64,000 nt of DNA from the NCBI RefSeq assembly GCF_963576675.1, contig NC_088918.1:47215501-47279500 (forward strand), in the 5' to 3' direction. The translations under genes and the position numbers were made by a program. The notes below the pieces were generated by a model. It saw only the letters and a list, made by a program, of their open reading frames with translations, made no database searches and had not been told where the DNA came from. Every line of letters begins with the position of its first letter. The stretch's first letter is position 1. Below are positions 9,554 through 19,798 of the stretch, piece after piece. This stretch comes from Euphorbia lathyris (lineage: Eukaryota > Streptophyta > Magnoliopsida > Malpighiales > Euphorbiaceae).

Positions 9554-12500
9554 TTTAAACTACAGGTCAGCTTGACATGCGTGGAGAAGTCAAAACTATG
9601 GTATACAGACAGCACATGCTCAAGGCATATGACAGGTGATGAAACTCAGTTCATCACACTAGAGCTTAAACGAGGTGGAAGTGTAAGCTTTAGAGACAAC
9701 AAGAAGGGTAAGATAGTCGGCTCAGGTACTATCGGAGGTAACCCAACTATTGAGTCTGTCTCCTTAGTTAAAGGTCTCAAATACAATCTGTTGAGTGTAG
9801 CTCAGCTTTGCATGAGCGGCAGAAAGGTTGTATTTGATGATACTAAGTGTCAAATACTCGAGGGAAATACAAGTGAGTTAATTTTAACTGCCCCTCGTGT
9901 AGAAAATGTATACATGTTAAACTTAGAAAAACTGTTTTCTAAAAACATATGCTTAGTGACTAAAGAGGACAACTCCTGGCTATGGCATAGAAGACTTGGG
10001 CATGTCAGCATGGACCTTCTTGCCAAATTAGCTAGAAAGCAATTAGTTGAGGGATTACCCAAATTAAAGTTTGAAAAAGATCAACTGTGTAAAGCGTGCC
10101 AGCAAGGCAAACAAACTAAAAAGTCATTTCATATCAAAAATATTGTCTCAACCAAAAGACCATTGGAACTACTACACTTGTATCTTTTCGGACCTATCCA
10201 GCCACTCAGCTTGGGAGGTAAGAAATTTTCCTTGGTTATTGTAGATGATTTCTCTCGGTACACTTGGATCATCTTGCTGAGTAGCAAGGATGAAACCTTT
10301 AAGATGTTTACCACATTGATCAAAAAGCTTGAAAATGATAAAGACCTAAGAGTAGCTCACATTAGAAGCGACAATGGTGGAGAATTCAAAAATCAACAGT
10401 TTGATGAATTCTGCGAAACCAGTGGTATTGACCACAAATTCTCTGCTCCTAGAACACCTCAACAAAATGGGGTCGTTGAAAGGAAAAATAGAACCATTGT
10501 CGAAATAGCTAGGACAATGCTGAGTGAAAATAGGCTTCCAAAGTACTTCTGGGGTGAAGCTGTTCACACGGCATGTTACATACTGAACAGGGCTCTAGTT
10601 AGACCTATACTTAAGAAAACCCCATATGAACTTTGGAAAGGTCGAAAGCCCAACATTGGATACTTTCGTGCCTTTAGGTGTAAATGCTTTATACTCAATA
10701 CAAAAGACAACCTTGCTAAATTTGACGCTAAAGCTGACGAGGCGATCTTTTTAGGGTACTCAACAAACAGTAAAGCATATAGAGTATTTAACAAAAGAAC
10801 TCAGGTCGTAGAAGAGTCTGTACATGTTGAGTTCGATGAAACTGACCCTACAGGTAAGTCAGCTCAGCCTGAAGAAGATGAACCAGGCTCAGCTTCCGCT
10901 GATCAACCAGAAGCCTCTGTGTCATCTATACAGGAGCTGACTCAAGGTAAGCAAGAAATTGAAATATCATTTGCTGACCAATCTATTCATGTAGAGATTG
11001 TAGAAACACCTCTTCCAAACGACTCAACACTGCCCAAGGAAATAAAAATCCCAAGAGGACATACAGAACAAGCTATTCTTGATGCCACCAACAACAAATT
11101 AATGACCAGAGATCAACTTAGAAAATACCTCAGCAATGTTGCATTCGTCTCAATACATGAGCCAAAGAACTTTGCTGATGCTGAGCAAGATGAATATTGG
11201 ATCAATGCTATGCAAGAAGAGCTTGACCAATTCACCAGAAATGAGGTATGGGATTTAGTACCTAAACCTAGGAATCAAAAGCCCATAGGAACCAAATGGG
11301 TCTTTAGAAATAAGCTAGATGAGCATGGAAATGTGATTAGAAACAAAGCTCGACTTGTAGCCCAAGGCTATAGTCAGCAAGAGGGTATAGACTATGGAGA
11401 AACATTTGCTCCTGTTGCTAGATTAGAAGCTATACGCATATTGTGTGCCTATGCTAGTTACATGAATTTTAAACTATACCAAATGGATGTAAAAAGTGCG
11501 TTTCTTAATGGCTTTATAAACGAAGAGGTATATGTTAATCAACCTCCTGTGTTTGAAGATTCAAAATTTCCAAACCACGTTTATAAACTCAAAAAGGCCC
11601 TGTACGGCCTAAAGCAAGCACCAAGAGCTTGGTATGAGAGGTTGACCAACTTCTTGCTGACCAGGAACTATGTCAGGGGAAAAACTGACACAACCTTGTT
11701 TATTAAGAAAAAGGGTAAACATACCCTACTTGCGCAGATATATGTTGATGATATAATTTTTGGTGCTACTGACGAATCCTTGTGCAAAGAATTTAGCCAA
11801 CAGATGCAAACTGAGTTCGAAATGTCCATGATGGGTGAACTCAACTTCTTCCTTGGACTTCAAATCAAGCAAGGAAAGAATGGCATCTTTATAAGTCAGT
11901 CTAAGTACACCAAGGAAATGTTAAAGAAATTCAGCATGGTAGATTGCAAACCAATATCAACTCCCATGGGTACTGATACTGTCCTATGCAAGGATGAAAA
12001 GAGTAAGTCAGTTGATAGTAAACTCTATCGAGGTATGATAGGTTCATTACTCTATCTCACTGCTAGTAGACCAGATATTCAATACTCAGTATGCTATTGT
12101 GCCAGATATCAAGCTGACCCCAGGGAATCTCATCTAACTGCTGTAAAAAGAATTTTTAGATACTTGCAAAGCTCAGTTGATGCAGGTCTATGGTATCCAA
12201 CCTCAAGTGATTTCACACTCATCGGATATACTGATGCTGACTACGGACGAGATAAGCTAGAACGAAAAAGTACTTCGGGAGGATGTCATTTCCTCGGAAG
12301 CTGTCTAGTATCTTGGTTCAGCAAGAAGCAATCATCCGTAGCTCTGTCCACAACTGAAGCTGAGTACGTGGCTGCTGGAAGCTGTGTTGCACAAGTCCTA
12401 TGGATAAAGCAACAGCTTGAAGATTACGGAGTCAAAACAAAGACAATAGAGATCAAATGCGACAACAAAAGTGCCATTGATCTATCTAAAAATCCAGTCC

Positions 12501-12685
12501 AACACAGCAGGATGAAGCATGTTAGCATAAGGCATCACTTCATCAGAGACCATGTACTAAAAGATGAGATCAAGCTGACCTACGTGCCTACAAACGATCA
12601 GCTTGCAGATATCTTCACAAAGCCCTTGGCACGAGAACAATTCAACACACTAAGGGAAGCAATTGGTATGTCAAATCCACTCTAA
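9554..12685 (+). CDS. Pol polyprotein: protease, integrase, reverse transcriptase, RNase H
   Basis: It is in the same frame as gag, separated only by the TAG at 9551-9553; there is no ATG near its start, so expression by stop-codon readthrough is the simple reading. Order from 9554: protease-like [13 protein letters not shown] (Asp near residue 19; the usual DSG is DST here), GAG-pre-integrase HHCC finger (WLWHRRLGH ... CKACQQGK), integrase core, RT (YVDDIIFG, Asp near residue 732) and RNase H (ending LADIFTKPL). The second and third DDE residues are present (SDNGGEF near 273, GVVERKN near 309). The first, normally in H-x-DLFGP, is Tyr: codon TAT at 10181-10183, near residue 210. The related copy at 49367-52494 keeps Asp, so this integrase is probably inactive. 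Confidence 0.93.
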   Translation, partial: FKLQVSLTCVEKSKLWYTDSTCSRHMTGDETQFITLELKRGGSVSFRDNKKGKIVGSGTIGGNPTIESVSLVKGLKYNLLSVAQLCMSGRKVVFDDTKCQILEGNTSELILTAPRVENVYMLNLEKLFSKNICLVTKEDNSWLWHRRLGHVSMDLLAKLARKQLVEGLPKLKFEKDQLCKACQQGKQTKKSFHIKNIVSTKRPLELLHLYLFGPIQPLSLGGKKFSLVIVDDFSRYTWIILLSSKDETFKMFTTLIKKLENDKDLRVAHIRSDNGGEFKNQQFDEFCETSGIDHKFSAPRTPQQNGVVERKNRTIVEIARTMLSENRLPKYFWGEAVHTACYILNRALVRPILKKTPYELWKGRKPNIGYFRAFRCKCFILNTKDNLAKFDAKADEAIFLGYSTNSKAYRVFNKRTQVVEESVHVEFDETDPTGKSAQPEEDEPGSASADQPEASVSSIQELTQGKQEIEISFADQSIHVEIVETPLPNDSTLPKEIKIPRGHTEQAILDATNNKLMTRDQLRKYLSNVAFVSIHEPKNFADAEQDEYWINAMQEELDQFTRNEVWDLVPKPRNQKPIGTKWVFRNKLDEHGNVIRNKARLVAQGYSQQEGIDYGETFAPVARLEAIRILCAYASYMNFKLYQMDVKSAFLNGFINEEVYVNQPPVFEDSKFPNHVYKLKKALYGLKQAPRAWYERLTNFLLTRNYVRGKTDTTLFIKKKGKHTLLAQIYVDDIIFGATDESLCKEFSQQMQTEFEMSMMGELNFFLGLQIKQGKNGIFISQSKYTKEMLKKFSMVDCKPISTPMGTDTVLCKDEKSKSVDSKLYRGMIGSLLYLTASRPDIQYSVCYCARYQADPRESHLTAVKRIFRYLQSSVDAGLWYPTSSDFTLIGYTDADYGRDKLERKSTSGGCHFLGSCLVSWFSKKQSSVALSTTEAEYVAAGSCVAQVLWIKQQLEDYGVKTKTIEIKCDNKSAIDLSKNPVQHSRMKHVSIRHHFIRDHVLKDEIKLTYVPTNDQLADIFTKPLAREQFNTLREAIGMSNPL

Positions 12686-13282
12686 CTAAATCTGTATTGA
12701 ATAAATTGTCACATGAGTTGAACTTTGAATGATTGTGCAAATGCCATGTTGAGTAAAATATCTACTCCTTACTAAGCTTGAAAATGAAAAAGCCACCCTA
12801 TGCTGAATTGACATATATATTGAGTGATGATACTGAGTAGCCATAAAAGCTGAGTAAACATCCTATGCTGAGTAGATAAACATATTGAGTAATCACTCTA
12901 TATTGAGTAAATACACATGCTGAGTGAGTAACGTATGTTGAGTAAATTAGTGATAGAGAAATTATCTTAGGCAATCAATATCGTGGATGCTTCGAATTCC
13001 AGCAAAACCTAGTAAAAACCCACTAGCGTAAAGAGAACCTACACGTGTAACCTCTGGCACCTTGGGAAGACGCACATTAATGGCAAATCCTATGCGCCGA
13101 AGATGTCATAATTGACAGAACTTTTGTCGGTTGAACGTCCCTAGGTAAAAACGGCTAGTTAATGATTAAGGGCCGTCGTAGATTTATATAAAAAGTGGAA
13201 GAATCCCCACTCTTCATTCACTACGACTGTAATCTCCTGAAATCGAATTTCTTTCTCTCTAAGAACTTCAAAATCTTCAAAA
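12686..13282 (+). other. Spacer between pol and the third ORF, rich in GCTGAGT motifs
   Basis: No coding content. Between 12730 and 12960 variants of TGCTGAGTA/ATTGAGTAA occur roughly every 15-25 bp. A TATATAAA at about 13186-13193 lies some 90 bp before the third ORF start and could be a promoter for a separate transcript; that is inference. Confidence 0.55.
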
Positions 13283-14383
13283 ATGGCTCCTGGCAAAAAC
13301 AAAAACCCTAAAACTCAAACCACAGATAAACCCACTGACCTCGCGGGTCCTTCAACGGAAATAGAAAGGAAAATGATCAAGGTACATTCCAAGGTCAACA
13401 ATTTGGAGGTTTTAAGGTGCCGATGGTTTTCTCCAAGTTTCGTCTCGTCTGAGAAACCATTCTGCGAATGGATCGAGAAGAACAAGTGGAAAGGTCTCTT
13501 CTCTCTTTCAGGAACAACCTATCCCAGGTTAGTACGGGAATTCTACTCAAATCTACATGTTGATGCAGATGACTGTGACTATCTGGAGACCACTGTTAAA
13601 GGTCAGAAAATCGTCGTAACCCCTGCCTATCTAGCCACATTGCTAGACTTACCAGACGAAGGAATTCAATTTAGAACGACAAAGGAGAAAATACCAAAAG
13701 CCACATCTGATAAGCTAAAGGGGTTCTGTAAACCCAAAGATCATAAGGGGGAAATACCCAGCACCTGTATGGGTAAAGCACAAAAAATGGTCCACTTCAT
13801 GCTGACCAACTTTATCTTCCCCAAACTTAGCTCAGCTTCATCTGCATCAAACTTCGAACAGTGCTTCATCTGGCACATGTTGACCTGCACTCCGTTCAAT
13901 CTTCCCGTCTTTCTAGTTGGAGTGTTTCAACGAAGTGGTAAGAAACTCTGCTTGGGCTCAATCATTACAAAAATTATACAGGACAAGCAAATAGAGACGG
14001 TGAATGAGACAAGCACATTGGGAAGTGAAATTACTGCAGTCCTGCTGGATGGACTATTGTATAATCAACCCTTGAAGGGTTATGAAGGAGATGGAGATGC
14101 TGAGGAAGATGAAGAAGATGAGCAACAAGAAATTGAGCCTGAAGCTGAGCCTGCAGAAGATGTTGAGGCTCATACTGAGTCACCTGAGACAGCTCAGCCT
14201 GAGAGAAGGAAGAAGAGGAAGGCTATAGAAACCTGCTCCAAGGACATTCATGCTGTCCCAAAGAAAGTAAGGCTTCATCAAGAGAAAAAGCTAAAGCCGA
14301 CAAGGCTAAGGAGCATGCTGAGAAAAGAAAGAGGCAAGAAGAGCCTGAGGATGAGAATGAAGAAACTCCAGAAACCCCCTTAA
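13283..14383 (+). CDS. Third ORF of the Sirevirus, N-terminal part (plant transposon protein domain)
   Basis: 366 residues in this frame. Residues about 35-250 are conserved with the ORF at 47515-48884 (shared EKPFCEWI/EQPFCEWI, VREFYSNL/VREFYHNL, NFEQCFIWHML). I believe this matches the 'putative plant transposon protein' domain (PF20167), recalled and not searched. After residue ~265 it becomes acidic and then Lys-rich. There is no signal peptide or hydrophobic segment, so an envelope role is not supported. The reading frame seems to slip near 14265-14280: the last ~35 residues do not resemble the homologue, while the next frame does (AEKRKRQEEPE-like). The true protein probably extended to 16215. 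Confidence 0.8.
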   Translation: MAPGKNKNPKTQTTDKPTDLAGPSTEIERKMIKVHSKVNNLEVLRCRWFSPSFVSSEKPFCEWIEKNKWKGLFSLSGTTYPRLVREFYSNLHVDADDCDYLETTVKGQKIVVTPAYLATLLDLPDEGIQFRTTKEKIPKATSDKLKGFCKPKDHKGEIPSTCMGKAQKMVHFMLTNFIFPKLSSASSASNFEQCFIWHMLTCTPFNLPVFLVGVFQRSGKKLCLGSIITKIIQDKQIETVNETSTLGSEITAVLLDGLLYNQPLKGYEGDGDAEEDEEDEQQEIEPEAEPAEDVEAHTESPETAQPERRKKRKAIETCSKDIHAVPKKVRLHQEKKLKPTRLRSMLRKERGKKSLRMRMKKLQKPP

Positions 14384-16215
14384 AGAAAAAGAAAAAGGGT
14401 AACTCCTTAAAGATAGTAGAAGCTGTCCCACTAGCCTCTACTCAACCTGTAGGTCATGGAACTGACCAAGAAAAGGAAGCTGTGGAAGAGACTGAGCAAC
14501 ATGTTGAACACCAAGAAGTTAATACTGAGCAAGAAGAATGTCCCAATGTTGAAGAACCTTAGGATGATACTGAGCAGAGAAAGAAAGAAAGTAATACCAT
14601 TGAGGGTCCTTTTGAGCAACCTGTAGAAGAGGAGACAGTTGCTACTGAGTCCAGTGAAGGTATTCGAACTGACCATTCACCGCCAAGAGCTGAGACACGG
14701 CGAAGACTCAAAAAGAAGGCACAAAAGCAGATTGATCTCATGGACGACTTTCCCATTGATGAGCCTGAAACTGACCTCTCTACAATCCAATTCCAGTACT
14801 TCTCAAATGAAACTGAGTCACCACCAGAAGATCCAGTGGAAAAACAAGCCTCTGTTACTCAGGATGAGGAACAAGCCAAAAACCCTGCAGATCCAATCCA
14901 AGATGCTCAAGGTAGCACACTTCCTGTCTCCACTTCCTCACTTCAAGCTGAGCAGATTGACTTATCTAATCAAGTTCCACCCCCAACACAACATGTTGAT
15001 GATTCAGTTCAAGAAACCCATCAAAGTTCAGGTACCAATCAAGGTACTCACTCTGGCAGAGAACCAACTCCTCCACCACCATCAAACTCTGTACCAGCCT
15101 CTGAGTCCAATACTGCTAAGTTTGCATATTTGAATGCTACTGAGTCTGACCGACGGGTCATTGCTTCTGCTCAGTCCTTACTTCAAGATTTCCATACTAC
15201 TCAAGCTGATGGTCACCAATCTACTCAAGCTGAGTCCTCTCACCTGACAGGTATTACTCAGCTTCTGAATGAACTTCGAGGACTAAAAGATCTGGTTAGT
15301 GTTATCACTGCGGTTCAAACTCAGCAACCTAATCAAGAGCAAATAGCAAAACTGACTGAACTAGTGCTTACAATGGCCACCCATATGAATTCGCTTGAAG
15401 GCAAAATTCACCAACTGTCAGAAGCCAATCCAGGGTATGTCACTTCCACTGAGCTTCAAAGCTAATTTGTTAAGCTAGCAGCGGAACTGACCACCTCTAG
15501 AGCACCTGCCAATCCTGAGTCTGTTACATCTGCTGAATTGTAAGACTGTTTTACAAAGTTGAATGCTGAGCTGACCAAATTAAGTCCTCCCGGCAATGCT
15601 GAGTTTGCTACCTCTGCCGAACTTCAAAAATGTTTCACCCAACTTCATATTGAGCTGACCAGTACACGTGATTTAGTATCCTCCTCTTCTCAGTGTACTA
15701 TTGACCAATTGAGTGAGGCTGTCAGACTACTCAACATTGACCGAGCCCAAATGGATGTTGATCTCATTTCCAACACTAAACTCAGGAGCTTTTCACAAGC
15801 TATCATGAAGGCAATGCGTATCAACAATGGCCAGCACATGTTTTATGATTCTACTCTGCTCAAACTTTTCCATCAAGCTTTTGGTCAGATCACAAGCTCC
15901 CTCACCTGCCTGAGCAAATCTCATGAATGCCTCCTCAGTATGATCAGCAGCTCTCTTAGGGTTCCTCGGCATATCCAAGACGATAGTGTGCCAGTCATTG
16001 ATGGCTTGGGTGAAAGCACCAAAAGGCTCCAGCGCTACTCTCAGTATCTCTCCTCCGCAGCACGGAATGAAACTTCCCTCTACAAACCCGATGATGGCAA
16101 AACGGGGGAGACAAGTAAAGGAGGAACTCAGCCTCAGCCTGCAGGTACTGCGTCTGGAAGCAAAGGAAAAGGCATTGCTTATGTTGATCCCTCGGCTCAA
16201 AGAAAGAAGAAGTAA
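14384..16215 (+). pseudogene. Decayed C-terminal part of the third ORF
   Basis: Reading continues in one frame (the frame of 14740-15465 and 15559-16215) from the slip near 14270 to AQRKKK at 16215, interrupted by stops near 14562-14564, 15463-15465 and 15541-15543. The content is Gln/Ser/Thr/Pro-rich with repeated TSAEL and ELTKL-like heptads, suggesting an extended or coiled protein. The ORF end overlaps the first GGGGGAG tract at 16101-16110. One frameshift and three stops over ~1.8 kb contrast with intact gag and pol, so the element may propagate without this protein. Confidence 0.75.
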
Positions 16216-16598
16216 AACTAGCTAGTCTGTGTCTAGAGACTTAGCATCATATCCTGATTCCTGTTTTTGTTGTCTACTGTTTAGGTTAATATTTTTTGTT
16301 GTTGTTATGGTTTAATCTAATATCACAAGTATCAGTTTTCTTCCTGATCTGACTAATCAAGTTTGAACAAACGAATCAAAAAGGTTAAACTCATTAATAC
16401 TAAAAACTGAGAGACAACATCCTTCCAAAACTGGTCAGTACACACAAATGTCTTAAGTCTAATCAAATTAGATCTTGGAAGGTTTAGAATAAAATTAAAA
16501 ACAAAAATGTATGCAACCCTTACGGGGGAGTCATATCAAAAATATCAATCATGGGGCAACTTATAACTGAGTTCCATAATTATGTATTTTGCCAACAT

Positions 16599-16613
16599 CA
16601 AAATGGGGGAGTT
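16599..16613 (+). other. Polypurine tract adjoining the 3' LTR
   Basis: CAAAATGGGGGAGTT directly precedes TGTTGAAAC, the LTR start, and is the expected plus-strand primer. Two further GGGGGAG tracts lie at 16101-16110 and 16521-16530. Multiple tracts are a known trait of Sireviruses. Confidence 0.85.
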
Positions 16614-18017
16614 TGTTGAAACACCTTTCCACAAGATTTTGATTTGACAAAATCATCCATGATTAAGAGGCAATTAAATTTAGATGCTTTGATTTAATTG
16701 TACTAATATATTTGTTAAATTTTGAGTGCAAAAATATATAAAATAAAGACAGGTCAAAAGTCAGCATAAATGAAGCTGAGTAGAAACGGAACTCAGCATG
16801 ACAGAATAGAAGCTGAGTGGAGTTAAAATTCAGAAGCAAAACGAAGCTGACTAAAGTTGAAGACTTCTTCAGGAGCGGTTAAACAGAACGGAGCTGAACT
16901 TGAAGGAACTCAGCATGAACGTTGAACATTCGAAAAAACGAAGCTGAGTAACAGTCAGGATAGCATGAAGGATCCGTTCACTAAAAGACAAAGTCTGCCA
17001 ATCTTCTGCACCAATAATTGGAACCTCGAAGACACCTAAAAGACTAATTCCAAGAGTCATGGGACGTTGGATTATTGGAAACAGACAACTGGCACAAACA
17101 GACAAACCAGATGCTAGAAGATAAACCTGACACCTGAAGAAAACAGAGAAAGGGAATGGAGGTGCAGTCTGAAGCTTTCCAGAAATTGTTCCCCAAAAGA
17201 GCCGTTTTGATGTTAACGGTTAGGACATTTCAAAACGATCAAATCTACAGATTTCCTTCTATAAAAGGACAATCGAAAAACTTGGATAATCACTGAAGCA
17301 TCGAAAGAAAAATACAAGAGAGAAAGTTTCAAAAGCACTCAAATACAAAAAGAATCTTACACCGACTTTTCTATTCTATGTGTAAATGCTAGATTGATTT
17401 GTAATCATCTAAAGTGTTCTTTAGTTCAAAAAGAACAAATCTATGATCAATAGGAATATTGAGAGAGTAAAGCTGAGTGCTTGGTTGTAAGCATTTCAGT
17501 GGTAAAGAAATCTAGGTGCTGGGTTGTAGCACTTAGTAGGAGTTGAGTAGACGAATAGAGGAAGGTACTCTTGCATATTCAACTGCCTTGTAATCGGTTT
17601 GTGCTCTACCTTTAAAGAGCTCAATATTGGATTCAAAAATCCCGGAGGACTCTGGGGACTGGATGTAGGCAGAGAGGCCGAACCAGGATAAGTGATACTG
17701 AGTAATTTCTAAACTCTCTCTTATAATTGCATGTGTTGTTTACGTTATTTACTCAGCATATAAATTGTCTAAAGCTGATCTTGAGTAAGTAAGTGGTGCT
17801 GAGTTAGAAGCTGACATCTAAGAGTGTCAATTCTCAACTCACAAGAAAACAACTTTAGTCAACATTTGACTAAAGCTGTCTTCAAACATATCTCACCAAG
17901 CTGACTATAAGCTGAGTTAATAAACTCTTAAAATAACTTCCAGTCAGCTTAATTAAAACGCGAAAAAGTTATAATAGTTCCTAACCCCCCATTGGAACTA
18001 ATTACCAGGGACCAACA
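16614..18017 (+). repeat. 3' LTR, 1404 bp
   Basis: Same ends as the 5' LTR (TGTTG...CAACA). It differs by three transitions (near 16797, 16961 and 17906) and a 3-bp insertion near 17965. TATA box at 17260-17266. Confidence 0.95.
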
Positions 18018-18123
18018 AAGACATCTTCAATCAACAGGTTAGAAGAATGCATCCTTCATACTTTGTCTCAATTTTGTTTGTTCTGAGCTTCTGTTTAACA
18101 CCCTCCAGTGGCGTCGGTCACCG
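18018..18123. other. Short flank of the Sirevirus 3' LTR, nothing recognised
   Basis: About 100 bp of unassigned sequence between the Sirevirus LTR and the LTR-like repeat that follows. No 5-bp duplication with the sequence before 5778. Confidence 0.4.
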
Positions 18124-19798
18124 CTGAGGCCGACTAAGGGATAAGTGTACCCCGTCGTTATCAAGTAATAAAATCTGGAAAGTCCAGGTATCGAATCCAT
18201 AAGATTTATTTACTACAACTATCGAGCTACTTGGTCTCAGGTGTTATCTAGGCTGTGTGGGTTTTGAGTTGGGTTTGTTTAAGTTAATCTACTCCTAGTT
18301 GAATTATGCTACTCCTAGCTAAGTTATACTAATTCGAACTAAGTTATTCTACTCCTAACTAAGTTATTCTACTCCTAATTAAGTTATTCTACTCCTAATT
18401 AAGTTAAACTACTCCTAAGTGATCTTTCACTAATGCAATTACCCGAAGGAACATGGTATGAACAATAATGATGAAGATATATTATTAGGTCAATAGATTA
18501 AAAACCTAATCTAAGTCACTTGTATTCAAGGCGATTAACCCTACTTACCCTCCTGAAGTCCCTAGTGCGTGATTCCCTTGTAAGGCCGAAACTAGGTCTA
18601 AGGCTCAGCAATTTGGGCTTAATCAACTAAGAGGTCGTCAATCTCCTAGGCTCTGACTAGGTCAGATTCAGCTCGCAATATGTGCCTACTAGATTTTGGG
18701 GCTTTTGAATGAGTTAAACCAATTGAATAAAGCGTAAGACAAAGATTAAACAAATAATCATAGAACAAAACAAGAGCTAAAATATCATTAAAGGCGAAGA
18801 ATATTATCACGGGATACAATTAGCCTAGGATTCATAGACTGTATCAAAGGGTACAAACATAGTAAGATAAAAGATGATACGAAAATCCCTTTCAGGGAAC
18901 CTGTCTACCCTGCAGCCGGCTTCCTAGGTCTTAAGGACGAACCTTGAATAATTCTCGGTGGAGGGAGCTTCAGAGCTTCTTCAATGGAGGTTGAAGGAGA
19001 TGGAGAAGGTGGAGAGAATTCTTCAAGAGTGAAAAGCTAAAGTAATTTACAATAATGAAAGATGTCCATAATTCCTAACAAATAGAACTATTATAATGAA
19101 AAACTAAAACCTATTCCTAATGGAAAACTAATTAATAAAACCTATTCCTAATAAAAGGCTAATTAATAAAAAGCTTTCCTAATGAAAGACTAATTAATAA
19201 AAAGCTTTCCTAACGAAAGACTAATTAATAAAGAGCTATTCTAATGGAAAAATAACTCTCCAATTATTATCTAATAAAAACTAATTTATCTTTGGGGATA
19301 AAAATTCTAATTATTTAAATACAAAAAGCCCAAAGATAATCCCTAAAAATTTGCCAAAATATTCTGCATGACTTTTATTTGCATTTGATGCGCCGAGTGG
19401 GTCCTCGATTCTGATCCTTAAAAATCTCCACCTTTATCTCTAAAAATCTGCAGATAATCTCATAAAATATTATTTAGATAATTCACCCAAAATTAATTAA
19501 TTATCCTACCAAAAATCCTTTTTTAATTATCAAGTCAAATTTGATTTATTTTTGGTAGGTTAATTTCTTAATTTTGGGTACAGATAAAGCTCAAAATAAC
19601 ATATAGAGATTAATTTATTAAAAGTGACAAAATACTTGACAAAAGTTAGGAATATTTAATAAAAAGCTAAAAAGTAATTTAAAAACCTCAAATTGACAAA
19701 AAAATAATAAATTACTATTAAAGTAAATAAAAAGAAAATAAAAGATACAAAATAGTCCCTAAAACCGTACTAAAAGATAGGGGTTTTTGACCCCTATC
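18124..19798 (-). repeat. LTR-like repeat A with internal minisatellites
   Basis: The right end reads CCCCTATCA and the left part holds GTGTACCCCGTCG, AAGTAATAAA and TATCGAATCC, a signature also seen at 42404 and 45310. If it is an LTR it lies on the minus strand (TGATAGGGG... start at 19798). Two internal arrays are clear: a 20-bp unit (AAGTTATTCTACTCCTAATT) seven times at 18281-18421 and a 31-bp unit (CTAATTAATAAAAAGC...) four times at 19128-19250. No coding content. It is joined at 19798/19799 to copia coding sequence, so it probably inserted into that element. The left boundary is uncertain. Confidence 0.5.

Larger units (their letters stand above)
5778..18017 (+). mobile_element. Sirevirus-like Ty1/copia retrotransposon with a 519-bp extended left end
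   Basis: The order is 3'-internal copy (5778-6296), LTR (6297-7697), PBS, gag, pol, third ORF, polypurine tracts, LTR (16614-18017). Long LTRs, a large gag with several zinc knuckles, a third ORF after pol and repeated GGGGGAG tracts before the 3' LTR fit the Sirevirus/Maximus lineage of Pseudoviridae. The segment 5778-7697 is collinear with 16095-18017 at a fixed offset of 10,317. I found no 5-bp target duplication at the outer edges. gag and pol are long and open, but one integrase catalytic residue is changed. Confidence 0.9.

Noticed and set aside
13283..16215. Retroviral-type envelope gene
   Set aside because: Its position suits an env-like ORF, but there is no signal peptide, cleavage site or transmembrane segment.
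5735..18040. Target-site duplication or shared flank around the first Sirevirus
   Set aside because: CATCCTTCAGTCAACTGGTT near 5738 resembles CATCTTCAATCAACAGGTT near 18021, but the match is imperfect, not adjacent on the left side, and no 5-bp duplication is present.
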